Source: PALSA-505 sp035308365 (GTDB lineage: Bacteria; Actinomycetota; Actinomycetes; Streptosporangiales; Streptosporangiaceae). From it: DNA of 13,285 nucleotides. Numbering within the stretch: the first letter of the stretch is position 1; each line of letters starts with the position of its first letter. The stretch spans positions 1 through 13,285 of the forward strand of contig DATGGU010000059.1 in NCBI GenBank assembly GCA_035308365.1, in the 5' to 3' direction. The translations under genes were made by a program, and so were the position numbers. Below are positions 5,894 to 11,393 of this stretch, one piece after another. Under the pieces are notes generated by a model, which was not told where the DNA came from, searched no databases, and worked only from the letters and a program-made list of their open reading frames with translations.

Positions 5894-6013
5894 CTACTCG
5901 TCGCCCGTGGTGGCCTCGGTCCACAGGTCAAGCTCGGCGCGATCGGCCTGCACCTTCCGCCAGAGCGCGAAAGCACCCATACCGAGCACGGCAACCAGCA
6001 GAAACTTCTTCAC
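5894..6013 (-). CDS. DLW-39 family small protein
   Basis: A 39-residue ORF, too short for most gene calls, starts with GTG at 6013 and has AAGGGGA 7 bases upstream. The product begins VKKFLLVAVLGMGAFALWRK, a short hydrophobic, probably membrane-inserted segment after two lysines, then QADRAELDLWTEATTGDE with the DLW motif. Length, hydrophobic start and the RAELDLWTEAT end match the actinobacterial DLW-39 family, which is found in the gyrA/tRNA-Ile/tRNA-Ala neighbourhood. The function of that family is not known to me. Here it lies between the ABC-F gene (79 bases upstream) and the HAD gene, all on the leftward strand. Confidence 0.88.
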   Translation of the reverse strand: MKKFLLVAVLGMGAFALWRKVQADRAELDLWTEATTGDE

Positions 6014-6092
6014 TATCCAATCCCCTTCGAAAGCTTAGGGCCGATGAAGGCCGGCCGCGCTGAGCGATATCCCGTCAGCCTAGCAAGCCACA

Positions 6093-7700
6093 CTAGCGTG
6101 GCCGGACCGTCCGGGTCTCATCCCAGACCGGTTCGTCCGACTCGTAAACGTCTCCAGTGGACCCGAAGACCAGGAAACGGTCGAAGGACTTGGCGAACCA
6201 CCGGTCGTGCGTCACTGCGAGTACCACGCCCTGGTAGGGTTCCAGGCCCGCTTGCAGCGCCTCGGCGCTGGCCAGATCGAGGTTGTCGGTCGGCTCGTCG
6301 AGCAGCAGCAGGGTTGAGCCCGCCAGCTCCAGCAGCAGGATCTGCAACCGCGCCTGCTGTCCGCCGGACAGGGTCCCGAACGGCTGTGCCGCGCAGAATT
6401 GCAGCTCATACCGGGCGAGCGCGGCCATGGCCTCGTTGCGGAGCATGGCGTGCTCGGTCATCAGGACCTCGGCCGGCGTCCGGCCGGCAAGGTCGGGCCG
6501 CTCGTGCGTCTGGGCGAACAGGCCTGGCGTGATTCTGGCGCCCAGCCGCCAGTGGCCGGTGTGGGCGATGGATTCGCCGGACAGCAGCCGGAGCAGGGCG
6601 GACTTGCCCGAGCCGTTGGAGCCAAGGATCGCGACCCGTTCGCCGAACCATATTTCGGCGTCGAACGGGTGCATGAGCCCCGTCAGCTCCAGGTTCTCGC
6701 AGATGATGGCGCGCTTTCCGGTCCGGGCACCGCGCAGCCGCATTCGGATGTTCTGCTCCCTGGGAGCCAGTTCCGGCGGCCCGGCCTCCTCGAACTTGCG
6801 CAGCCGGGTCACCGCCGCCTGCAGGCGCGAGGCCATGTCGGCGTTGTAAGAGGCCTTCTGCCGGTACATCCGGACCAGCGCCTTGAGCTTCTCATGTTCT
6901 TCGTCCCAGCGGCGGCGCAGTTCGTCGAGGCGGGCGATGCGGTCGGCGCGGGCCTGGGCGTAGCTGGCGAACCCGCCGCCGTGGATCCACGCACCGCCGT
7001 CTTCCACCGTGATGATCCGCTGCGCGCTGTTGGCCAGCAGCTCCCGGTCGTGGCTGACCAGCAGGACGGTCTTTGGTGTCGTGGCCAGCTGCTGTTCCAG
7101 CCATTGTTTGCCGGGAACGTCCAGGTAGTTGTCGGGCTCGTCCAGCAGCAGCACCTCGGCCGGGCCGCGCAGCAGCGCCTCCAGGACCAGGCGCTTGCGC
7201 TCGCCGCCGGACAGCGTGCTGGTGTCCCGCCAGCGGCACTGTTCGTAGGGGATGCCGAGCGCGGCCACCGTGCAGGCGTCCCACAGCACCTCGGCCTCGT
7301 AGCCACCGGCATCGCCCCACTCCGCCAGGGCGGTGGCGTAGCGGAGCTGAGACGGCTCGTCGTCGCGTTCCATCATCGCCAGCTCGGCCGCGTCCAGCCG
7401 CTCTGCGGCCGCCCGGATCCGGGGCGGGGATACCGAGACCAGCAGATCCCGGACCGATGGTTCGTCTTGCGGCCCGCCGACGAACTGGCGCATCACGCCG
7501 AGGCCGCCGCTGTAGCTGACCGTTCCGGATTGCGGCGCCAGATCACCGGCGATCATGCGCAGCAGCGTGGTCTTGCCCGCGCCGTTCGGGCCGATGATGG
7601 CGGCCGTCATGCCCTCGCCGACCCGGAACGACACGTCGTCGAGCAGCAGCCGGCCATTCGGCAGAATGTGGCTGAGGTGCGCGGCCTCGATGTGTCCCAC
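6093..7700 (-). CDS. ABC-F family ATPase (ribosome-associated, two ABC domains, no membrane part)
   Basis: Two ABC cassettes in one chain of 535 residues, counted from GTG 7700: first Walker A GPNGAGKT (37-44), signature LSGGER (163-168), Walker B VLLLDEPDN (183-191), switch His217; second Walker A GSNGSGKS (360-367), LSGGQQ (444-449), LLLLDEPTD (464-472), His498. The charged helical linker (about 233-323, rich in Arg, Glu, Lys) is the ABC-F arm that reaches the ribosomal P site. There are no transmembrane segments. ABC-F proteins rescue or protect ribosomes, some against antibiotics; I cannot tell housekeeping from resistance. I prefer GTG 7700, with AAGGGGG 5 bases upstream and the usual family start VGHIEAAHL; ATG 7733 (poor spacing) and TTG 7796 are longer options. 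No leader attenuator is evident. It is divergent from the DUF1707 gene. Confidence 0.94.
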   Translation of the reverse strand: MGHIEAAHLSHILPNGRLLLDDVSFRVGEGMTAAIIGPNGAGKTTLLRMIAGDLAPQSGTVSYSGGLGVMRQFVGGPQDEPSVRDLLVSVSPPRIRAAAERLDAAELAMMERDDEPSQLRYATALAEWGDAGGYEAEVLWDACTVAALGIPYEQCRWRDTSTLSGGERKRLVLEALLRGPAEVLLLDEPDNYLDVPGKQWLEQQLATTPKTVLLVSHDRELLANSAQRIITVEDGGAWIHGGGFASYAQARADRIARLDELRRRWDEEHEKLKALVRMYRQKASYNADMASRLQAAVTRLRKFEEAGPPELAPREQNIRMRLRGARTGKRAIICENLELTGLMHPFDAEIWFGERVAILGSNGSGKSALLRLLSGESIAHTGHWRLGARITPGLFAQTHERPDLAGRTPAEVLMTEHAMLRNEAMAALARYELQFCAAQPFGTLSGGQQARLQILLLELAGSTLLLLDEPTDNLDLASAEALQAGLEPYQGVVLAVTHDRWFAKSFDRFLVFGSTGDVYESDEPVWDETRTVRPR

Positions 7701-7811
7701 TCGCGCCCCCTTGCCTGGTGTCGGCTGGCTCATCGCCTTCCACGGAGCCAGCGAGCCGGTGACCACGCTGGCCAAACGAGGCCCTGACTTCCGCAAGCAC
7801 CTCGGCTAGCC

Positions 7812-7823
7812 GACAATAGCCTG
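7812..7823 (+). promoter_or_regulatory. Possible -10 element of a leaderless DUF1707 transcript
   Basis: GACAAT (7812-7817) ends 6 bases before the GTG start at 7824, the spacing expected when transcription begins at the start codon. No Shine-Dalgarno sequence precedes GTG 7824, and leaderless mRNAs are frequent in actinomycetes. No good -35 is seen, so this is tentative. Confidence 0.3.
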
Positions 7824-8450
7824 GTGCACCCGGAACCTTTCAACCCAAATTCCCAGCTGCGGGCCTCTGACGCGGACCGCGAGGTGGCCGCAGAGGTACT
7901 CAACAACGCACTCGCCGAGGGCAGGCTTTCGGTGGCCGAGCATTCCGAACGCCTGGATGCTTTGTACCAGGTGAAGACGCAAGGCGAGATCGTTCCGCTG
8001 GTCGATGACCTGCCGGCGAGGAGTACCGCGGCCACCCCGGCGCGGCAGGCAGACCTGGCGCCGAGCACCGGACGACGGCAGAACATCATCGCAATATTCG
8101 GCGGCGCCGCGCGCAAGGGCGCATGGCATGCCGAGCCAAGAATTACCGCGCTGACGGTTTTCGGTGGCGCGGCGCTCGACTTCCGTGAGGCCGTGCTGCC
8201 ACAGCAGGAGATCACGCTGCACGCCACATCGATATTCGGCGGAGTGGAGATCGTGGTGCCGCCGGAGATGCGGGTGATCGACTCCGGCATCGCCATATTC
8301 GGTGCCCGTGACTCCAGTACGGGGAGCGAGGAACAAAGCGCCCAGAACGCCCCGGTCCTCCGCCTCACCGGTCTGACCCTCTTCAGCGGCCTCGCCGTAA
8401 AGCACAAGCAGCGCAAACCCAAGAACAGACGCGACGAGCTCAGATCCTGA
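7824..8450 (+). CDS. DUF1707 protein with LiaF-like C-terminal domain
   Basis: The 208-residue protein has an N-terminal DUF1707 domain (LRASDADREVAAEVLNNALA to PLVDDLP, about 12-64), a linker, and a C-terminal beta-rich domain with repeated IFGG/VFGG units (IIAIFGGAARKG, LTVFGGAALDF, SIFGGVEIVVPP, IAIFGA), the pattern of the LiaF/cell-wall-stress response domain. No signal peptide or membrane segment is visible, so it is probably a soluble or membrane-associated sensor or regulator of envelope stress; that role is inferred from LiaF. GTG 7824 is the first start and lacks a ribosome binding site. The gene reads away from the ABC-F gene and its end overlaps the convergent vapC end by 11 bp. 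Confidence 0.88.
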   Translation: MHPEPFNPNSQLRASDADREVAAEVLNNALAEGRLSVAEHSERLDALYQVKTQGEIVPLVDDLPARSTAATPARQADLAPSTGRRQNIIAIFGGAARKGAWHAEPRITALTVFGGAALDFREAVLPQQEITLHATSIFGGVEIVVPPEMRVIDSGIAIFGARDSSTGSEEQSAQNAPVLRLTGLTLFSGLAVKHKQRKPKNRRDELRS

Positions 8451-8832
8451 CCACGTGGACGCTCTTCCCGCACAACCTCGTGAGATCCCCGGGACCGGAG
8501 GTGAGCACGATCCGGGGAGCGGCGGCGGCGAGCGCGGTGGCCGCCACCATTGCGTCGATCGCGTGCTCGTGACCGTGCAGTCCATTCGTGACGAGAAGCT
8601 TAGACGCAGCGCGGGCGATGGGTTCAGTGACGGGCTCGATAATGAGCCGGGAAACCGCCCAATCGAATCGGGCCTGATCCATCTGCGGATTCCGGGCTTC
8701 CACCAGCGTTGCGGCGCTCGTCACAACGCGAAGACCATCGAGGTGCGCCTGCGCCAGCCGGGCCATCATCGCCCGCTCCCTCAGGACAGTTTTCGACAAG
8801 CCTTCACTGTCCAGCACGAGGGTGCCGCTCAT
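8440..8832 (-). CDS. vapC: PIN-domain ribonuclease toxin, VapC type
   Basis: The 130-residue PIN domain shows the acidic metal-binding residues Asp8 (LVLDSEGLS), Glu45 (TLVEARNP) and Asp93 (HAIDAMVAATAL), and a C-terminal VLTSGPGDLTRL segment with Asp116. In the usual TSDPxD form an Asp stands where Gly113 is here, so one acidic ligand is altered. VapC toxins cut RNA, often tRNA or rRNA, when free of antitoxin. Its ATG overlaps the antitoxin stop (ATGA, 8829-8832), the standard coupling of antitoxin first and toxin second. The stop lies inside the end of the convergent DUF1707 gene. No strong ribosome binding site is seen, which fits coupled translation. The RNA target cannot be read from the sequence. 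Confidence 0.86.
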   Translation of the reverse strand: MSGTLVLDSEGLSKTVLRERAMMARLAQAHLDGLRVVTSAATLVEARNPQMDQARFDWAVSRLIIEPVTEPIARAASKLLVTNGLHGHEHAIDAMVAATALAAAAPRIVLTSGPGDLTRLCGKSVHVVRI

Positions 8833-9146
8833 GCAACGCGCCCGGCGCCCTGCTCTTCACTGCCATAAAGCTCAGCGCGTGCCGTAGCCAACTCCTTCTG
8901 GGTGAAATCGCCCTCAGCACGCGTGTACTCATCGATGAGTTCCGCCAAGTTGTCCTGCTCGATCTGCCGACGCAGCGCAGCCTCGACATACGAGGAAAAC
9001 CCCCGCTTGCCAACCCGCCTCCGCACCGCCTCCACAGTGCCCTTATGTAGCGACGTGCTCACTGTCATAGTCGGCCCAGCCCCCGGCACATCTGCAACCA
9101 CTGAGGACTCTTCCTCAACAACAACCTGCTTCTCAGTCATCCCCAT
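8829..9146 (-). CDS. vapB: Ribbon-helix-helix antitoxin, VapB type
   Basis: The 105-residue protein has a ribbon-helix-helix core: a beta strand MTVSTSLHKG (27-36) and helices TVEAVRRRVGKRG and SSYVEAALRRQIEQDNLAELIDEY. The C-terminal tail is the part expected to occupy the VapC active site. It overlaps vapC by 4 bp. The first 26 residues (acidic, EEESSVV) are an unusual extension; ATG 9146 and ATG 9140 are both possible, and ATG 9068 would give the bare domain but has a poor upstream site. It should bind VapC and repress its own promoter as a dimer. I judge the antitoxin role likely from fold and gene order. Confidence 0.82.
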   Translation of the reverse strand: MGMTEKQVVVEEESSVVADVPGAGPTMTVSTSLHKGTVEAVRRRVGKRGFSSYVEAALRRQIEQDNLAELIDEYTRAEGDFTQKELATARAELYGSEEQGAGRVA

Positions 9147-9158
9147 ACTCTAATAGAA

Positions 9159-9171
9159 GTTCCAACAGAAC
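9159..9171. promoter_or_regulatory. Possible VapB operator
   Basis: GTTC-CAACA-GAAC is a 13-base inverted repeat 12 bases upstream of ATG 9146, in an AT-richer stretch (TATTAGAGT read leftward) that could hold the -10 of the vapBC promoter. A ribbon-helix-helix repressor would bind such a site. Tentative. Confidence 0.35.
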
Positions 9172-9360
9172 ACCGAAGGATGCGGCCCACAAGCCGGGGG
9201 CACACCCCCGATACCTCGGCAGGCGTACCAGTCAGCGAACTGGTGGGAACCAGTCACGGGTGCTGGCACTGCGAGACCAGCCACAGCGTCCGCACGCCCA
9301 AATTCCATGGACGACGATCGGGCACGCAACGGACACGAAAGGCCAGAAGTTGATCAAAAC

Positions 9361-9393
9361 GTCAGGCACCGGATACGGCCTCCGGCGCCTGAC
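9361..9393 (-). terminator. Factor-independent terminator, leftward strand
   Basis: A 13-bp hairpin (9361-9373 with 9381-9393, 7-base loop) has its one non-standard pair as G-U on the leftward transcript, and is followed on that strand by GTTTTGATC. It would end transcripts coming from tRNA-Ile and the repeat region before they enter vapBC. Between it and vapB (9172-9360) I see only small inverted repeats (9195-9210 and 9227-9244) and no gene. Confidence 0.6.
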
Positions 9394-9494
9394 CCGCATG
9401 TTTGACCCATGAAGGTAGCGAGACGAAACGCGAACCAGCCCCCCATGCCAGGTCGTGCAGGTCTGGGAGTCATCCTCCCGCAACTCGCAACCCC

Positions 9495-9591
9495 AACCCC
9501 AGTCGTGGGGGTCCGGGGGACTCGGCCCCCCGGATAAACACCCCGGGCAACGGCGCAGTTGACCCAAGAGTCAACAAGCAGCGTCAGCCGC
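9495..9591. repeat. First copy of a 97-bp imperfect direct repeat
   Basis: This block recurs at 9830-9926, offset 335 bp. Across 9501-9591 there are five differences, all transitions (9501, 9502, 9520, 9539, 9569). It contains a GC-rich hairpin (9512-9534) and a second one around GTTGACCCAAGAGTCAAC (9558-9575). The second copy is the 3' flank of tRNA-Ile, so this copy looks like a duplicated tRNA downstream region. Confidence 0.85.
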
Positions 9592-9600
9592 GCATGGGGC

Positions 9601-9840
9601 TCCGGGGGCCGTCCCCCCGCAACTCGCAAACCCCAACCCCAAACCCCGATCGCGGGGGTCCGGGGGCCCTCCCACTGCAACCCGCAACCCCAACCCCGAT
9701 CGCGGGGTCCAGCAGGCACCCCCACCCAGACAGCAACCCCGATCGCGGGGGTCCGGGGGGCCCTCTCCCTGCAACCCGCAACCCCAACCCCGATCGTGGG
9801 GGTCCGGCAGGCACCCCCACCCAGACAGCAACCCCGATCG
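9601..9840. repeat. Tandem C/G-rich repeats with quadruplex potential
   Basis: The core CCCCGATCG followed by a run of G occurs at 9644, 9694, 9737, 9788 and 9832, with a variant at 9497. Spacings alternate 50, 43, 51, 44, giving two copies of a higher-order unit of about 94 bp: one half ends in CAACCCGCAACCCCAACCCC, the other in ACCCAGACAGCAACCCC. The leftward strand has four-run G tracts with short loops at 9671-9697 and 9767-9791. The long ORFs across this region on both strands follow the repeats and are not credible genes. Confidence 0.8.
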
Positions 9841-9926
9841 TGGGGGTCCGGGGGGCTCGGCCCCCCGGATAAATACCCCGGGCAACGGCGCAGTTGACCC
9901 AAGGGTCAACAAGCAGCGTCAGCCGC
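9830..9926. repeat. Second copy of the 97-bp direct repeat, next to tRNA-Ile
   Basis: This is the partner of 9495-9591. It starts 4 bases past the tRNA-Ile 3' end reading leftward and holds two perfect hairpins: GTTGACCCAAGGGTCAAC (9893-9910) and a 10-bp stem with a TCG loop at 9847-9869. Either could serve as the tRNA-Ile terminator. Confidence 0.85.
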
Positions 9927-9930
9927 CGCG

Positions 9931-10005
9931 TGGGCCTGGATGGACTTGAACCATCGGCCTCATCCTTATCAGGGATGCGCTCTAACCGAGCTGAGCTACA
10001 GGCCC
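9931..10005 (-). tRNA. tRNA-Ile (anticodon GAT)
   Basis: The leftward strand folds as a 75-base cloverleaf: acceptor GGGCCTG paired with CAGGCCC, D arm GCTC/GAGC, anticodon stem CATCC/GGATG with loop CTGATAA (GAT, plus-strand 9968-9970), T stem GATGG/CCATC with loop TTCAAGT, discriminator A. CCA is not encoded. It follows gyrA and the DUF3566 gene as in other actinobacteria; its usual partner tRNA-Ala is about 5 kb away here. Confidence 0.97.
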
Positions 10006-10012
10006 CGCACAT

Positions 10013-10040
10013 GTGGCCGCCCATCAAAGGCGGCGGCCAC
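10013..10040 (-). promoter_or_regulatory. Hairpin between the DUF3566 gene and tRNA-Ile
   Basis: A perfect 9-bp stem (10013-10021 with 10032-10040, 10-base loop) stands 7 bases before the tRNA 5' end. Without a T tract it may be a processing signal in the precursor, or a terminator of the gyrA-DUF3566 transcript. Confidence 0.45.
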
Positions 10041-10088
10041 AAACTTGGTACGCCGGGAAAGGTTACCGCATCCTGGCGGTGCGCAGGA

Positions 10089-11393
10089 TCAGTCCGTCTC
10101 CTTCAACGTGATCTCAACGCCTCCGGCCAGGTCGGCGGTGATGTTGTACAGTACCGAACCCACGGTGGACAGCGCCGTGATGAGCACGACGTTGATCGCC
10201 CCGAGCAGGCCCGTGTAGCCGAGCACACGCGATGCTGACAGGTAGGTCATCAGGTTGAAGCCGGACGAGCTCTGGCTCGATGTGATGTTCGACACGGTGT
10301 GCTGCAGCGCGCTGAACACGCCGAGCCCGGACAGGATGGCATACAGCACCGCCACCGCGACGAAGAACACGATGAACGCGACCAGCGAGATGACGAAGCT
10401 GAACTTCATCACCGACCACGGCTCGACCCTGGCCACGGTGAGCTGCGCCTGCCGCCCGGGGGTGGCGTTCTTGCGCTTCCGGCCGGACTTGGGCCGCCTG
10501 ACCGTGCGCAGCGACGCCGTCATCCGGCCCGACGGGGAGCGCGGACCTGGCGGGGCGGGCGGCGGGTACGGGGACTGGAACGGCTGCGCCTGGCCCTGGG
10601 TGGCCACACCGCCCTCCTGCCCGGCCTGGTAGCCCTGCGGCCCACCGAACGCCGAGCTACCGAACGGATCGCCGGGCGGGGGGCCGCCGAATGAGCTGCC
10701 AGACTGGTGATACTGACCGGCACCGTAATCGACAAGCTGGTCGTCGGCGAAACCCTGGGCGACGTCGGCCGGGGGTGGGGCACCGAATCCGCCGGCACCC
10801 GGGCCCTCAAACGATCCGCCGGCACCCGGGCCCTCGAACGGATTCGCGAGCCTGTCACCGCCAAAGCCGGGACCAGCCCCGGAGGGCCCGGCAAAGTCGC
10901 CTGGGGGCGGGCCGCTGAAGTCCGGCGCCTCGGCCGGAGCGTCGCCGTACCCGCGTGTCGCACCGAAACCTGGCGCCCCGTCGGGGGCACCATTGAAATC
11001 AGGCGACGCATTGTCCGCGTACCCGTGCTCCCCAGCGGAGACACCACTGAAGTCGTGCGCGCCTGTGGTGATCTCACCGAACTCCGGCGTGTCCTCATGG
11101 CCGTCGCCGAACGTGGGCCCGTTGGGTGAGCCATAGCCGGGGCCGCCGTAGGCCGGCGCCTCCGCGTTGTCGTTCCCGGCCGGGTAGCTTTGCCCGCCAT
11201 CCCCATCGCCGTCGGTATCGTCGTCCGGTGGATCGGCCCCAGTGCCTACGGCGGCTGCCCCTGACAGCCAGGACGGCGGCTCCGTGCGGTGGTCCACGTC
11301 ATCCTCCTCGGGCGCCTTGCCTGGATCGAGGTTATCTCCAGGAAACGACGCAAAACGCGGCCACGTGTCCCTGCCGCTCTCCCTCGTACTCAT
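10089..11393 (-). CDS. DUF3566 membrane protein with long Gly/Pro-rich N-terminal region
   Basis: The 434-residue protein has a disordered, acidic first part (about 1-290) with many PGFG, GPGAGG and GGPPPGD units, a basic stretch (about 290-316), and a C-terminal DUF3566 domain (317-434) starting QLTVARVEPWSVMKFSF with two membrane helices (about 333-355 and 391-416). It is the counterpart of the membrane protein encoded after gyrA in Mycobacterium (Rv0007). Its ATG overlaps the gyrA stop (ATGA, 11390-11393), so it is translated with gyrA. The link to gyrase is positional and unexplained; a role in envelope or growth is a guess. The N-terminal region is longer than the domain and has local internal duplication (GPGAGGSFEGPGAGGFG). 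Confidence 0.93.
   Translation of the reverse strand: MSTRESGRDTWPRFASFPGDNLDPGKAPEEDDVDHRTEPPSWLSGAAAVGTGADPPDDDTDGDGDGGQSYPAGNDNAEAPAYGGPGYGSPNGPTFGDGHEDTPEFGEITTGAHDFSGVSAGEHGYADNASPDFNGAPDGAPGFGATRGYGDAPAEAPDFSGPPPGDFAGPSGAGPGFGGDRLANPFEGPGAGGSFEGPGAGGFGAPPPADVAQGFADDQLVDYGAGQYHQSGSSFGGPPPGDPFGSSAFGGPQGYQAGQEGGVATQGQAQPFQSPYPPPAPPGPRSPSGRMTASLRTVRRPKSGRKRKNATPGRQAQLTVARVEPWSVMKFSFVISLVAFIVFFVAVAVLYAILSGLGVFSALQHTVSNITSSQSSSGFNLMTYLSASRVLGYTGLLGAINVVLITALSTVGSVLYNITADLAGGVEITLKETD

Noticed and set aside
6399..7787. A 462-codon plus-strand frame opposite the ABC-F gene
   Set aside because: It is a shadow of the ABC-F coding frame; all ABC motifs are on the minus strand.
7701..7823. A leader-peptide attenuator upstream of the ABC-F gene, as in some antibiotic-resistance ABC-F genes
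   Set aside because: I found no convincing short ORF plus terminator-antiterminator pair in this interval.
9497..9840. Possible CRISPR array
   Set aside because: The repeated cores are separated by repeats of the same family, not by unique spacers, and spacing alternates 43-44 and 50-51; no cas genes are present.
9354..9902. Long frames on both strands in the repeat region, with PPDPHDRG-like repeats
   Set aside because: Their sequence simply mirrors the DNA tandem repeats, several frames are open at once, and none has a ribosome binding site or domain.
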